Assembly: GCF_900176355.1 (NCBI RefSeq)
Contig: NZ_FWXI01000001.1
Location: 186,001-250,000 of the forward strand
Reading direction: 5' to 3'
Length of the DNA: 64,000 bases
From: Sporomusa malonica
GTDB taxonomy: Bacteria; Bacillota; Negativicutes; Sporomusales; Sporomusaceae
Positions 1-8,725 of this stretch are shown in pieces. The translations under genes were made by a program, and so were the position numbers. The stretch's first letter is position 1. Each line of letters opens with the position of its first letter. The notes below the pieces were generated by a model that was not told where the DNA came from, made no database searches, and saw only the letters and a program-made list of their open reading frames with translations.

Positions 1-58
1 ACAATGTTTAGATATAAAATGAACAGCATTTATTTTGAGAAGGAGGATTTGATTAAAA

Positions 59-280
59 ATGGCAAAAGTAGAGATTAGATCAGAAAGCTGTAAAAGCTGT
101 CAATATTGTATTAAGTTTTGCCCTAAGGGTGTGCTCGCTGTAGGAGACAAAGTTAATGCAAAAGGCTATGAGTATGTGGTGCCGGTTAAGATGGATGCTT
201 GTACCGGATGCGCTATCTGTGCAAGAATGTGTCCGGATGCTGCGATTGAAGTATATAAGGAGGAGCAGAAAAATGTCTAG
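59..280 (+). CDS. 2-oxoacid:ferredoxin oxidoreductase, ferredoxin-like delta subunit
   Basis: A 73-residue protein with two four-cysteine motifs, CKSCQYCIKFCP near residues 11-22 and CTGCAICARMCP near residues 48-59, which are the ligands of two [4Fe-4S] clusters. In four-subunit 2-oxoacid:ferredoxin oxidoreductases this small subunit carries electrons from the thiamine centre to external ferredoxin. The start follows a strong AGGAGG at 41-46. Its stop overlaps the start of the alpha-subunit gene by 8 bases, so the two are translationally coupled. The order delta-alpha-beta-gamma is the VorDBAC/KorDABC arrangement. Confidence 0.93.
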   Translation: MAKVEIRSESCKSCQYCIKFCPKGVLAVGDKVNAKGYEYVVPVKMDACTGCAICARMCPDAAIEVYKEEQKNV

Positions 281-1343
281 AGTATTTATGAAAGGCTGTG
301 AAGCTATCGCTGAAGCAGCTGTTAGAGCCGGCTGTAGATTTTTCGCCGGATATCCTATTACACCTCAGAATGAAATTCCAGAATACTTCGCAAGAAGAAT
401 GCCTGAAGTTGGCGGAGTTTTTGTCCAAGGAGAAAGCGAAGTTGCTTCTATAAACATGGTTTATGGTGCTGGTTCAACAGGAACAAGATCAATGACATCA
501 TCATCAAGCTGTGGTATCTCACTAAAAAGTGAAGGTATTTCATACTGCGCATCAGCACGTATACCAATGGTTTTTGCTAATATTTCACGTGGAGGTCCTG
601 GTGTAGGTTCCATTCATCCAGCTCAGCAGGATTATTTCCAGGCTACTAAAGCTTCTGGTAATGGTGGATTTGAAATGTTAGTATTTGCTCCAGCTACAGT
701 TCAGGAAGCAATTGATATGACATATAAAGCATTTGATTATGCACAAAGAGACAGAAACCCTGTTTTAATTCTTTGTGACGGTGTTATCGGCACAATGATG
801 GAGCCAGTTGTGTTACCTGAAATGAAAACAGAGGAAGAAGTTGCTGCATTAAAAGAAGCCAACAAAGAGTGGGCTTGTATCGGACATGGAAAAGATGTTA
901 AACGTGGATGGATTGAACCAGGTCACTGGAGAGGTCAGGAAGATGCTAATATCGAAGCGGCAGCTATGTATGCAACATGGGATAAAGACGTACAGGTAGA
1001 AGAATATATGGTAGAAGATGCAGAAATCGTTATCGCTGCTTATGGTATTTCAGCTCGTGTAGCAAAATCAGCCATTGATATTCTTCGTAAAGAAGGAAGT
1101 AAAGTTGGTTTAATCAGACCGATAACAGTACATCCTTTCCCTTATAATTCCTTCGAAAAACTGGATTACAGCAGAGTTAAAGCAATACTTGACGTTGAAA
1201 TGTCTATTCCTGCACAGCTAATCTATGACGTCAAACAAGCTGTTAAAGATCGTTGTCCAATAGAAACATGCTTGCGTTCAGGCGGACAAATCATGAGTCG
1301 TGACGCAGTGATAGCCGCTGTAAGAAAGCTTAACGAGAAATAG
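273..1343 (+). CDS. vorB: 2-oxoacid:ferredoxin oxidoreductase, alpha subunit (VorB/KorA type)
   Basis: A 356-residue subunit that takes part in oxidative decarboxylation of a 2-oxoacid to an acyl-CoA with reduction of ferredoxin, or the reverse carboxylation. The sequence has the pyrimidine-binding start typical of the family (AGCRFFAGYPITPQNEIPEY near residues 17-36), the ISRGGPG stretch, and a C-terminal transketolase-like domain ending with a conserved GGQI region. The start at 273 is chosen because AAGGAGGAG lies just upstream; the same frame is open further 5' but that part overlaps the ferredoxin subunit and makes no sense. The length fits the VorB/KorA class. Substrate (2-oxoglutarate versus branched-chain 2-oxoacid) cannot be decided by eye. 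Confidence 0.9.
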   Translation: MSRVFMKGCEAIAEAAVRAGCRFFAGYPITPQNEIPEYFARRMPEVGGVFVQGESEVASINMVYGAGSTGTRSMTSSSSCGISLKSEGISYCASARIPMVFANISRGGPGVGSIHPAQQDYFQATKASGNGGFEMLVFAPATVQEAIDMTYKAFDYAQRDRNPVLILCDGVIGTMMEPVVLPEMKTEEEVAALKEANKEWACIGHGKDVKRGWIEPGHWRGQEDANIEAAAMYATWDKDVQVEEYMVEDAEIVIAAYGISARVAKSAIDILRKEGSKVGLIRPITVHPFPYNSFEKLDYSRVKAILDVEMSIPAQLIYDVKQAVKDRCPIETCLRSGGQIMSRDAVIAAVRKLNEK

Positions 1344-1356
1344 GAGGGTAGTAAAC

Positions 1357-2094
1357 ATGGAAAAAGTTTATGCTAGAACAACCGGAATCTGTAAAGATAT
1401 GGTCAGCGGCTTTTGCCCCGGCTGTATGCACGGTACCATTATCAAACTAATCGGTGAAGTTCTTGATGAGATGGGCATTATGGATAAAACAGCATGCGTA
1501 CTTGGAATCGGGTGCTGTGGACTTCATATGGAATATATGACCTATGATAACACTACGGCGCCTCATGGACGCGCCTGTGCTGTGGCCACAGGTATTAAAA
1601 GAGCAAATCCGGATTCCTTGGTGTATACGTATCAAGGAGATGGAGATTTTGCCTCTATCGGACTTGGTGAATCAATTTCAGCAGCAAACCGTGGTGAAAA
1701 CATTTCTGTTATCTTTGTAAACAATGGTATTTATGGTATGACGGGAGGCCAGATGGCTCCTACGACATTAATGGGTATGAAAGCAAGTACAGCCCCTAAA
1801 GGACGTATCGCTGAGGAACATGGATATCCAATGCATATGTGTGAAATATTAAACCAGCTTACGGCTCCAGCCTATTTAGAGCGTACAAGCTGCAATACTC
1901 CGGCAAATGTAATGAAAACGAAAAAGGCAATCAGAAAAGCATTTGAAAACCAGTTGAATGGTAAAGGCTTCTCAATGGTTGAAATCGTAACAAATTGTCC
2001 AACAAACTGGGGACTTGAACCATTGGATTCTCTTACCTTCATTGAAGAAAAAATGCTTCCAGAATACCCGCTGGGTGTAATAAGAGATAAATAA
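1357..2094 (+). CDS. 2-oxoacid:ferredoxin oxidoreductase, thiamine-diphosphate-binding beta subunit
   Basis: A 245-residue catalytic subunit that binds thiamine diphosphate. Diagnostic stretches are FCPGCMHG near residues 19-26, the GIGCCG segment near residues 51-56, and the cofactor motif YQGDGDFASIGLGE near residues 91-104 followed by NNGIYGMTGGQ. It starts 13 bases after the alpha gene with AGGAGGG in front, so it is in the same operon. At about 245 residues it belongs to the short KorB/VorA class that lacks its own ferredoxin domain, consistent with the separate delta subunit encoded first in the operon. Confidence 0.9.
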   Translation: MEKVYARTTGICKDMVSGFCPGCMHGTIIKLIGEVLDEMGIMDKTACVLGIGCCGLHMEYMTYDNTTAPHGRACAVATGIKRANPDSLVYTYQGDGDFASIGLGESISAANRGENISVIFVNNGIYGMTGGQMAPTTLMGMKASTAPKGRIAEEHGYPMHMCEILNQLTAPAYLERTSCNTPANVMKTKKAIRKAFENQLNGKGFSMVEIVTNCPTNWGLEPLDSLTFIEEKMLPEYPLGVIRDK

Positions 2095-2107
2095 GGAGGA
2101 AGAAGAT

Positions 2108-2668
2108 ATGGAAACAAACTTGTGTGTTGCCGGATTCGGCGGACAGGGTGTTATGACACTTGGAAAATTCTTAGCTGAAGCAACCTGTGATTCTACCGAT
2201 AAAAACGTTACTTTCTTCCCTTCATATGGAGCTGAGCAGCGTGGCGGTACAGCAAATTGCTTCGTTGTTATCTCCGACGAAATGGTGGGAGCACCTCTAG
2301 GTGACGTTATGGATGATCTGATTGTTATGAACGAACCATCGTTAGATAGATTTATTGGTACCATAAAAGCAGGCGGTACACTGTTCATTAACAACTCAAT
2401 CGTTAAAAAAGAGGTTACCAGAAAAGATGTTAAAGTCGTTTCTGCTCCAGTAACAGAACTGGCTCTTGAGCTGGGAAACGCAAAAGTTCTTAATGTTATC
2501 ATGCTGGGTGTATATATAGGGTTTACTGAAGTTGTTTCTCCTGAAGTTGTTTGGGGAACAATCGAACACAAACTTGGCAAAAAACCAAAGTTACTTCCGT
2601 TAAACAAAGCAGCTTTTGAAAAAGGTCTTGAAATCGGAAGAGCTCAGAGGAACAATTTGTGGAGCTAA
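2108..2668 (+). CDS. 2-oxoacid:ferredoxin oxidoreductase, gamma subunit
   Basis: A 186-residue gamma (KorC/VorC) subunit of the pyruvate/ketoisovalerate oxidoreductase family. The N-terminus shows the family hallmark GFGGQGVMTLGKFLAEA (about residues 9-25) and SYGAEQRGGTANCFVVIS. It supplies part of the CoA-binding side of the complex. It is preceded by AAGGAGGAAG and lies 13 bases after the beta gene. It is the last gene of the operon, followed by a long hairpin at 2729-2777. Confidence 0.9.
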   Translation: METNLCVAGFGGQGVMTLGKFLAEATCDSTDKNVTFFPSYGAEQRGGTANCFVVISDEMVGAPLGDVMDDLIVMNEPSLDRFIGTIKAGGTLFINNSIVKKEVTRKDVKVVSAPVTELALELGNAKVLNVIMLGVYIGFTEVVSPEVVWGTIEHKLGKKPKLLPLNKAAFEKGLEIGRAQRNNLWS

Positions 2669-2728
2669 ACCTAAAGGCCATTGAAGTGGGCATGAGCTTA
2701 GTATAGTTACATTCTCCGATCTTTGAAA

Positions 2729-2777
2729 GAAGATGAAGCAAACCCTTCCATAATCATGGAAGGGTTGCTTCATCTTC
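2729..2777 (+). terminator. Long hairpin after the oxidoreductase operon
   Basis: Arms GAAGATGAAGCA(A)ACCCTTCCA and TGGAAGGGTTGCTTCATCTTC pair over about 21 bases with one bulged A and a six-base loop. There is no run of T after it, so it may act as a terminator with help or as an mRNA-stabilising 3' end. Confidence 0.6.
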
Positions 2778-2884
2778 AGACTGTGAGCTGTGCTGGTATA
2801 AGGAGTACAAAAAATGTTAGGGATGAAAATGAAATGTTTATTCGAACAAAATGAAATGTTGCGCAGTGGCAAGCTGTAATAGCA

Positions 2885-4027
2885 TTGTTTTTCGGCGGAT
2901 TTACCACTTATTCTCTCATGTATTGTACACAACCGTTATTACCAATATTCTCTGAGTATTTTAATGTATCGCCGACTTTAGCAAGCTTATCATTGTCATT
3001 AGCAACTACCGGGTTGATTTTGGGAATGCAAGTTGTCCCGCTAATATCTGTCCGGTATGGACGTAAGGTGATTATGGCCGGAGCATTATTAAGCGCGGCA
3101 ATGTTGGAGTTAGCGGCAGCCTTCAGTCCTAGTTATGAATTCCTAATGGTAATACGAGCTATTCAGGGGGTTGCCTTATCAGGTTTTCCGGCAAATGCTA
3201 TGGCTTATGTAGGTGAAGAGTTTCTTCCTCACCAAGCAGGCACATTTATGGGTATATATATAAGTGGCACTGCCATTGGTGGAATGATGGGAAGGCTAAT
3301 GGCAGGGTGGTTAACCGCCTGGTATTCCTGGCAGATTGCTATGATTGTTTTATCCATAATTGCTGCATTTACTGCATTTTGGTTTATTTTAGTATTGCCC
3401 CGTTCCCAATATCGGGGCCGGGAAGCGGGCAAGACATTAGGACTCTTTGAATCCTTGCGGTGTGCCGTCAAGGGACGTCGGCTGCTTTATTTATACATCT
3501 GCGGCTTCTTGATTATGGGTAGTTTCGTAGCATTTTTCAATTATATTAGTTACCATTTAATGGCTGAGCCCTATCAATTATCGCCAGCAGCAATAGGCAG
3601 CTTGTTCCTTCTGAATATCCCAGGGATTATGTTCGCCCCCATTGTTGGTCGCCTCATGGTTCGGTATACTCCTGCAACAATTTTAACGCTGGGAATTATC
3701 GTCATGGTTATAGGGTGTGTAATGACATTGGCAACATCATTTATAAGTATATTGATAGGTATGATTGTTTTAGGAACGGCGTTTGCGGCTAATCATGCAA
3801 CAATCAGCAGTTGGGTAGGCCGATGCGCCAACTTTGACCAAGCTCAAGCAGCTGCCTGGTATCTCACTTTTTATTATGCGGGGTCTGTTGTAGTAGGAAC
3901 AGCAGGCGGCCCATTCTGGAGTAGTTATGCTTGGCCCGGTGTAGTGGGAATGATTACTGTTATGCTGCTCGTGGCATTGGGGATTATTGTATGCCAGCAT
4001 AAATTTATGGTAACTGATAATGGATAG
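2885..4027 (+). CDS. MFS transporter (12-segment exporter family), 5' end apparently frameshifted
   Basis: A hydrophobic protein of the major facilitator superfamily, of the group with N-terminus GGFTTYSLMYCTQPLLP; RYGRKVIM near residue 58 is the loop 2-3 signature. It probably exports small organic molecules across the inner membrane; the substrate is unknown. The given start is a TTG with no ribosome-binding site. The best start by sequence is ATG 2814, eight bases after AAGGAG, but that frame stops at 2877-2879. Adding one C near 2864 would join the frames and give MLRQWQAVIALFFGGF, which reads like the proper start of this family. So this is either a recent one-base deletion, a sequencing error, or a -1 shift. 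It is monocistronic. Confidence 0.8.
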   Translation: MFFGGFTTYSLMYCTQPLLPIFSEYFNVSPTLASLSLSLATTGLILGMQVVPLISVRYGRKVIMAGALLSAAMLELAAAFSPSYEFLMVIRAIQGVALSGFPANAMAYVGEEFLPHQAGTFMGIYISGTAIGGMMGRLMAGWLTAWYSWQIAMIVLSIIAAFTAFWFILVLPRSQYRGREAGKTLGLFESLRCAVKGRRLLYLYICGFLIMGSFVAFFNYISYHLMAEPYQLSPAAIGSLFLLNIPGIMFAPIVGRLMVRYTPATILTLGIIVMVIGCVMTLATSFISILIGMIVLGTAFAANHATISSWVGRCANFDQAQAAAWYLTFYYAGSVVVGTAGGPFWSSYAWPGVVGMITVMLLVALGIIVCQHKFMVTDNG

Positions 4028-4120
4028 TCTTTACTAGAGACGAACATTTAAATTATACTTTCGATATATCGAGAAAGCCTCCCTTGTTTAAGTTTTATTA
4101 TGAAAGGAACGTGACCAAGT

Positions 4121-4957
4121 ATGGCTCAGGCGTATAGTGAAGGATTTCAACAGTATCTAAATGTATTGCCGCTGATAAAAAAGGCTATGTTTTACGATAT
4201 TGGCATTACCTTGGCTGACCGGGAAAAATATTTAATGTCTCTACCTTTCGGCGATGCGTCTATCACTGTAGAAGTCGGATCACCTATTAGGGAAAGCAGT
4301 GCCATATTTAAAGCTATGCACGAACGCCGCCAAGTGTTTATCAGAGGGGATAGAAACGGTAAACCTTATATTGCTTGCGCCACGCCGATATCTGATGATA
4401 GAGGAGGAATAATCGGCGCAATATCGATTGCCGAGTCTACCGAAAGGTACGACACTCTTACGGAAATCGCAAGTGGTCTATCAAAGGGTATTAGCGATTT
4501 GGCGAGTACAACTGAAGAGCTTTCCGCTCAAAGTCAAGAAATAGCCGCCGTAAGCCATCAAGTATGTAATTCAATGAGAGAATCGGGACAAAGAATGAAT
4601 GAAACTGATCGGATAATGGGGATGATCAGAGATATTGCCAGTCAAACAAACCTGCTGGGACTTAATGCGGCAATAGAAGCGGCAAGAGTAGGTGAAACGG
4701 GTCGCGGGTTCGGCGTAGTCGCCGGTGAAATCCGGAAGTTGTCTGCAAGCAGTGCGGAATCTATAAAAGAGATAGTTAGAATCATCGGCATGATAAAGGC
4801 GGACAGCAGCCAGGCATTCCAAGACATTTCCCATATCGAAGTTGCAATTGGGCAGATTGCCGACGCGATTAATTATTTGGCAACTTCGATCCAAGAATTT
4901 AGCATAATGGCTCAACGTTTGAATGTAATGGCGGAAAAATTAGATGCGCAAAGTTAA
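4121..4957 (+). CDS. Soluble methyl-accepting chemotaxis-like protein
   Basis: A 278-residue cytosolic signalling protein with no membrane segment. Residues about 1-110 form a PAS/Cache-like sensor ending in [18 protein letters not shown]; residues about 115-275 form a shortened chemoreceptor signalling hairpin with the tip [28 protein letters not shown] and EIRKLS. The methylation helices are largely missing. It is related in architecture to the protein at 38333-39175, so the two are paralogues. It would be expected to influence CheA or to act on a local partner; the ligand is unknown. ATG 4121 is preceded by GAAAGGAA. No che genes are in the window. Confidence 0.85.
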   Translation: MAQAYSEGFQQYLNVLPLIKKAMFYDIGITLADREKYLMSLPFGDASITVEVGSPIRESSAIFKAMHERRQVFIRGDRNGKPYIACATPISDDRGGIIGAISIAESTERYDTLTEIASGLSKGISDLASTTEELSAQSQEIAAVSHQVCNSMRESGQRMNETDRIMGMIRDIASQTNLLGLNAAIEAARVGETGRGFGVVAGEIRKLSASSAESIKEIVRIIGMIKADSSQAFQDISHIEVAIGQIADAINYLATSIQEFSIMAQRLNVMAEKLDAQS

Positions 4958-5265
4958 TTATCTCTGGAATTTTAGGTGATTTCTAACTATGGGGGAAGGG
5001 TTTGATCCGGTCGCGGATGAAACTACAACCAATCCTGAAAGCATTCGCCGCTAGCCTAGCGCATAAGTGAACAGGCGGCGCTTGAAGTGTCGAATAAAAA
5101 AATCACTGTCCATTACGGAGAGCGGAGTATGTCCTGCCAGGCTCTAGAGGCGTCCATCGCCTCGCCGCGTGCGCGAGCTTGCCGAAGGCAAGAAGAAGGG
5201 GGTGGTAACGAGGGATTATATCCGACCGATGCCATTTAATACACTAATTAATTGGAGGTTTCTAT
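4958..5265. other. Intergenic region, no gene recognised
   Basis: About 310 bases between two genes. Bases 5060-5239 are richer in G+C than the genes around and are open in one forward frame (59 codons) but with no start codon and ribosome-binding site in a sensible place, and I do not recognise the translation. A small hairpin CTTGCCGAAGGCAAG lies near 5178. It may be debris of a lost gene. Confidence 0.3.
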
Positions 5266-5967
5266 ATGCGATATTCTGTAGATACGTCGGTTTTTGAACT
5301 TAATTCAAACATTAAATTTGGCATATTAATAGGTAAGAACATAAAAAATTCGGAAACAATGCTTGATGATGAAGGACGGTTAAGAAAAGCTGAAAAAAGG
5401 ATGGGTGAAAACTACAGGGTTGACCAGGTGAGAGAGCTACCCAACGTTTATTTATATAGAGAAGTTATGACCAACGCGGGTATTAACCCAAACAAGTTTC
5501 CGCCTTCTGTAGAAGCAATGTATAAAAGGATTCTTAAGGGCGGTGCGCTGCCTGTGATTAATGCTCTGGTTGATTTATGCAATGCAGTGTCAATAGAGCA
5601 GATTATTTCATTAGGGGCACATGATTTAAACGATATCCATGAGGATTTAGAAATTCGCTTTAGCAAAGAGGGTGATATATTTCTTCCTTTTGGCGCTACA
5701 GAATATGAAAATGTAGATAAAGGTGAGCTTGTATTTACGAGCGGGAATATAGTTCAAACCCGGAAGTGGATTTGGCGGCAAAGTGAATTGGGAAAAACTA
5801 CAATTGATAGTAAAGATATTTTCTTTCAACTTGTTGGCTTTGACAACGATAGTAAAGCTGCGCTTAACAAGGCGATGGAGGATATAGAAAATATAGTTAT
5901 TGACAGATTTCAGGGAACTTGCGACAAATATATCGTTGATATAAATAATACATGCATTGAGTTTTAA
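5266..5967 (+). CDS. B3/B4 tRNA-binding domain protein
   Basis: A 233-residue protein resembling the free-standing B3/B4 domain found in the beta subunit of phenylalanyl-tRNA synthetase (COG3382 type). Typical pieces are the central NAGINPNKFPPSVEAMYKRI, GGALPVINALVDLCNAVSIE and the later GEIVFTSG-like GELVFTSGNIVQTRKWIWRQ. Stand-alone members are thought to check or deacylate mischarged tRNAs or amino-acid-like molecules; the exact role is not established. ATG 5266 follows TTGGAGGT. The gene is noticeably AT-rich compared with the segment before it. It stands alone. Confidence 0.82.
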   Translation: MRYSVDTSVFELNSNIKFGILIGKNIKNSETMLDDEGRLRKAEKRMGENYRVDQVRELPNVYLYREVMTNAGINPNKFPPSVEAMYKRILKGGALPVINALVDLCNAVSIEQIISLGAHDLNDIHEDLEIRFSKEGDIFLPFGATEYENVDKGELVFTSGNIVQTRKWIWRQSELGKTTIDSKDIFFQLVGFDNDSKAALNKAMEDIENIVIDRFQGTCDKYIVDINNTCIEF

Positions 5968-6000
5968 CGATACTACAGACGGTATAGGCAATACAAAACA

Positions 6001-6326
6001 TCGAATTCTGCCGGAGAAATGTTTAAAAAGATTGTCGATTCGGTAGTGCAGCTTTCCGAACAGATTGGGGAAATATCTGAATCAATCAATCAGATGGCTG
6101 CCGGCAACAGGTTGCTGCTGTCTTCAATTCGAAAAATTGACATAGTTAGTAAAGAGAATGCCGCAGAGGCTGAGAGTGTTTCAACGGCAACCGAAGAACA
6201 GTCGGCAGCAATGCAGGAAATTGCGTCAGCTAGTCAGAATTTGCTAATTTGGCTGGTGACTTGCAAGAAGCCATAGCAAAATTTCATGTTCAGGTGATTT
6301 TATTTAAACAAGGATATATATGGTGA
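6001..6326 (+). pseudogene. Remnant of a chemoreceptor (MCP) C-terminus
   Basis: From about 6001 the frame encodes SNSAGEMFKKIVDSVVQLSEQIGEISESINQMAAGN and later ENAAEAESVSTATEEQSAAMQEIASASQNL, which is the C-terminal signalling helix of a methyl-accepting chemotaxis protein. The N-terminal sensor, HAMP and tip are absent. Near 6243 one base is missing: the original frame continues in another register as ANLAGDLQEAIAKFHVQV up to a stop at 6324-6326, while the reading frame as it stands ends at 6276. So the piece is both truncated and frameshifted. Confidence 0.8.
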
Positions 6327-6336
6327 GGTGTATTAA

Positions 6337-6540
6337 ATGGAAGAAATATTATATGTGCTCTATTATGATGGTAAACCTCTCAAGGTTCCTCATTGCCGAA
6401 TACGATGTGCGTATGACTCGGAAATAAGAGCAAGACAAGTAATAAATGGTGTTTTGAAACAACGGGGCGAAATTGATATATCCAAAATTACAATAGTAAA
6501 ATATGGGCGTGCAGAAGACGGTAGAAATCCAAATCACTGA
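6337..6540 (+). CDS. Small hypothetical protein
   Basis: A 67-residue protein (start MEEILYVLYYDGKPLK, end KYGRAEDGRNPNH) without signal peptide or membrane segment. It is preceded by GGTGAGGTG at a usable distance and followed by a strong terminator at 6579-6611, which argues that it is a real short gene. The composition looks like a small soluble alpha/beta domain. I do not recognise a family and assign no function. Confidence 0.55.
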   Translation: MEEILYVLYYDGKPLKVPHCRIRCAYDSEIRARQVINGVLKQRGEIDISKITIVKYGRAEDGRNPNH

Positions 6541-6578
6541 TGTTCCAATTCAGATTTTCTCAAGCTAACAGCAATAAT

Positions 6579-6611
6579 AAAAAACCAAGGAATCGAATCC
6601 TTGGTTTTTTG
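6579..6611. terminator. Bidirectional intrinsic terminator
   Basis: AAAAACCAAGGA-ATCGAA-TCCTTGGTTTTTT: a 12-base stem with A-run and T-run on the two sides, able to end transcription from the small gene on the left and from the regulator on the right. Confidence 0.85.
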
Positions 6612-6677
6612 TGTATTTACATAACGATATGTGGCTTGTAAAGTTTCCCTGGAATTTTGCAACCGATTCCTGGTTCT

Positions 6678-8546
6678 TTATAGTTGAATGCCAAGTTTAC
6701 GCATCTTGCGCCATAAGGTTGTCCGGTCAATGCCGAGTAATTTGGCAGCTACGGTTTGAACTCCTTTGGCTTTGATCAAAGCATCGGTGATCTCCTGTAT
6801 CTCCTCATCGTAAAATGCATTCTTGACCGGATGAACATCCCATTTTTCCAATACTGCTGTGATATCGGAGGCGCGGACTGCTTCTGTTTGACAGAATGCC
6901 ATAAGCCGCTCAATGGTATTCTGCAATTCCCGGACATTGCCTGGCCAGCCGTAGCTTTCCAATGCTTTCATCGCCTGCGTATCAAGCTTCAGCGTTCGGC
7001 CTGACAATGCATATTTATTTATGAAGTTTTCGGCAATGATCCGTATGTCCTGCTGGCGTTCGCGCAGTGGGGGCAGTTCCAGTTTTAGCACATTGAGACG
7101 AAAGAAGAGGTCTTCCCGAAACCTATTGGTCCGGATCAGTTCTTTAAGATCTTTGTTGGTAGCAGCGATAACCCGGGTATTAACTGCAATGACCCGGTCG
7201 CTGCCAAGGCGCATAACCGACCTTTCTTGCAATACGCGCAGGAGGCGGCTTTGGTTTGTATAGTCCATTTCGGCAATCTCGTCGAGAAAGATTGTGCCGC
7301 CATGGGCCAACTCGAATAGGCCGGGTTTACCCTCTTTATTGGCACCGGTAAAAGCTCCGCCGACATAGCCGAAAAGTTCGCTTTCGAGTATCTGGGCCGG
7401 TAGTGCCGCGCAGTTTACCGCGACAAAGGGCCCGGCAGAGCGGGGGCTATGATTATGGATGCTCTGGGCAAAAACTTCTTTTCCTGTACCTGTTTCGCCA
7501 ACGATTAGGATATTGGAATTGGTGGCGGCAAACTCTTTTGCCAGCGTGATCGCCCGCGCGATACTGCTGCTTGTTCCCCACACATCCGCGAAACTCTTTC
7601 TTGCGATATGGCCTTTGTTATAAAGTTCCTTACGAATATGCGCTTCGGTCTGCTGGATTTTGCTTATCTCCTGGAAGGTCACCAGTGCTCCGGTTAGGTT
7701 GCTGTTTACTATGATCGGAACCTTGTTGCATATCACCTTGAGGCCTTTCACCTGCAGAAGCTTGCTAATGTCCTCTTGTTCGGTTCTAATTAACTCGGAT
7801 AAGTTAAGTCCGGGCCAGACGGCGCCAATGTTTTGACCTAAGGCTTTGGTGGGCGATAGGTTGAAGACTTGCTGCGCCCGCATATTTATGCTTGTAATTT
7901 TTTGCTGGCAATCCACAGTGATGATGCCGTCGTGGACATAATCCAGCACCGCTGCGAACAAACTTCGTTTGATTTTTTCCGTCTCAATGGCGGCTTCAAT
8001 TCGTAATGCCTCTTCAGCTGCTTGTAAGATTGCCTCTTTGCCGTTCTCGATAAATACGGCAGGCAGTTCGTGCTTCTGTGCAGCCTGACAAAAAAGTCCG
8101 CCGCCGACCACCACGTCCGCGCCATCCTGGATGGCCTCAAGAACCATAGTTTCGGCATCGGCATCATCGCGTTCGGTTAAATATTGCTTGAGAGAAGAAC
8201 CGAAGATGGGTATGAGACAATCAATTCCTTTCACCATCGCTGCGAACGCAACAATGGCAATGTTAGGACCATAGGTTTTGGCTGCTGTCACTGCGCGGAT
8301 GATGTCGAAGCCGGTGACAGGCAGTTCAACAACTGTGACGTTTAGATCGGAATTTTTGATCCGGGAAGCTGTCCCGGCCCGGGCGATAATGATTTCATAC
8401 CCCTGTTCGATTAATTTTGCGGCAAAATCAATCATTTGGTCGTAACTGGGGCAGTATTCCACATGAATTCGCTCATACGGGGCAATAACTTCCTTGATAA
8501 AAGCCCCCATTGGGGCATGTGGCGCCAAAAAAGCAATCTTACCCAC
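6678..8546 (-). CDS. PrpR-like sigma-54-dependent transcriptional activator
   Basis: A 622-residue activator. Residues about 1-165 are a PrpR_N effector domain ([19 protein letters not shown]; a 2-methylcitrate sensor in PrpR), about 190-300 a PAS domain, about 320-550 the AAA+ domain with Walker A GETGTGKE (350-357), sigma-54 contact loop GAFTGA (397-402) and Walker B FLDE (420-423), and about 580-620 a Fis-type helix-turn-helix ending [12 protein letters not shown]. The start is GTG 8546, seven bases after GGAGGT; a longer open frame to 8675 has no ribosome-binding site. It diverges from the leuC-like operon whose -24/-12 promoter is at 8658-8674, so it very likely activates that operon. 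The effector is unknown, possibly a tricarboxylic or branched acid. Confidence 0.92.
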   Translation of the reverse strand: MGKIAFLAPHAPMGAFIKEVIAPYERIHVEYCPSYDQMIDFAAKLIEQGYEIIIARAGTASRIKNSDLNVTVVELPVTGFDIIRAVTAAKTYGPNIAIVAFAAMVKGIDCLIPIFGSSLKQYLTERDDADAETMVLEAIQDGADVVVGGGLFCQAAQKHELPAVFIENGKEAILQAAEEALRIEAAIETEKIKRSLFAAVLDYVHDGIITVDCQQKITSINMRAQQVFNLSPTKALGQNIGAVWPGLNLSELIRTEQEDISKLLQVKGLKVICNKVPIIVNSNLTGALVTFQEISKIQQTEAHIRKELYNKGHIARKSFADVWGTSSSIARAITLAKEFAATNSNILIVGETGTGKEVFAQSIHNHSPRSAGPFVAVNCAALPAQILESELFGYVGGAFTGANKEGKPGLFELAHGGTIFLDEIAEMDYTNQSRLLRVLQERSVMRLGSDRVIAVNTRVIAATNKDLKELIRTNRFREDLFFRLNVLKLELPPLRERQQDIRIIAENFINKYALSGRTLKLDTQAMKALESYGWPGNVRELQNTIERLMAFCQTEAVRASDITAVLEKWDVHPVKNAFYDEEIQEITDALIKAKGVQTVAAKLLGIDRTTLWRKMRKLGIQL

Positions 8547-8600
8547 CGGCAACACCTCCACAACATATCGCAACATTGATGCTATAATTATGCCGCGTAT

Positions 8601-8620
8601 TTGCAACAATTGCAATATTG
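8601..8620. promoter_or_regulatory. Candidate enhancer site for the PrpR-like activator
   Basis: TTGCAACAATTGCAATATTG contains two inverted TTGCAA repeats with overlapping dyad symmetry, about 40-60 bases upstream of the -24 element and between the two divergent genes. The position and symmetry fit a binding site for the activator; the assignment is inference. Confidence 0.5.
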
Positions 8621-8657
8621 TATTCTGAAAATACGACGAATTTGTTGGATTGCTGAC

Positions 8658-8674
8658 TTGGCATGAATTTTGCA
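8658..8674 (+). promoter_or_regulatory. Sigma-54 (-24/-12) promoter of the leuCD-leuB-like operon
   Basis: TTGGCATGAATTTTGCA: GG at 8660-8661 and GC at 8672-8673 are separated by exactly ten bases, the invariant sigma-54 spacing, and the flanks match TTGGCA and TTGCA well. The start codon of the first gene lies about 50 bases downstream. Confidence 0.85.
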
Positions 8675-8725
8675 TTTACAATACTTTGCGTACAGCTATC
8701 AAGCAATGCAGAGGAGAGATGAAAA

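Noticed and set aside
1972..2607. A 211-codon open frame on the minus strand
   Set aside because: Antisense to the gamma subunit and end of the beta subunit, composition is low-complexity Ser/Thr/Pro, typical of a shadow frame.
5060..5239. A possible short gene in the GC-rich intergenic segment
   Set aside because: Open for 59 codons but no start codon with ribosome-binding site, and no recognisable product.
6576..6611. TTCGAATCC-like sequence suggesting a tRNA T-loop
   Set aside because: It is the loop and stem of an intrinsic terminator; no cloverleaf can be built around it. No tRNA was found in the window.
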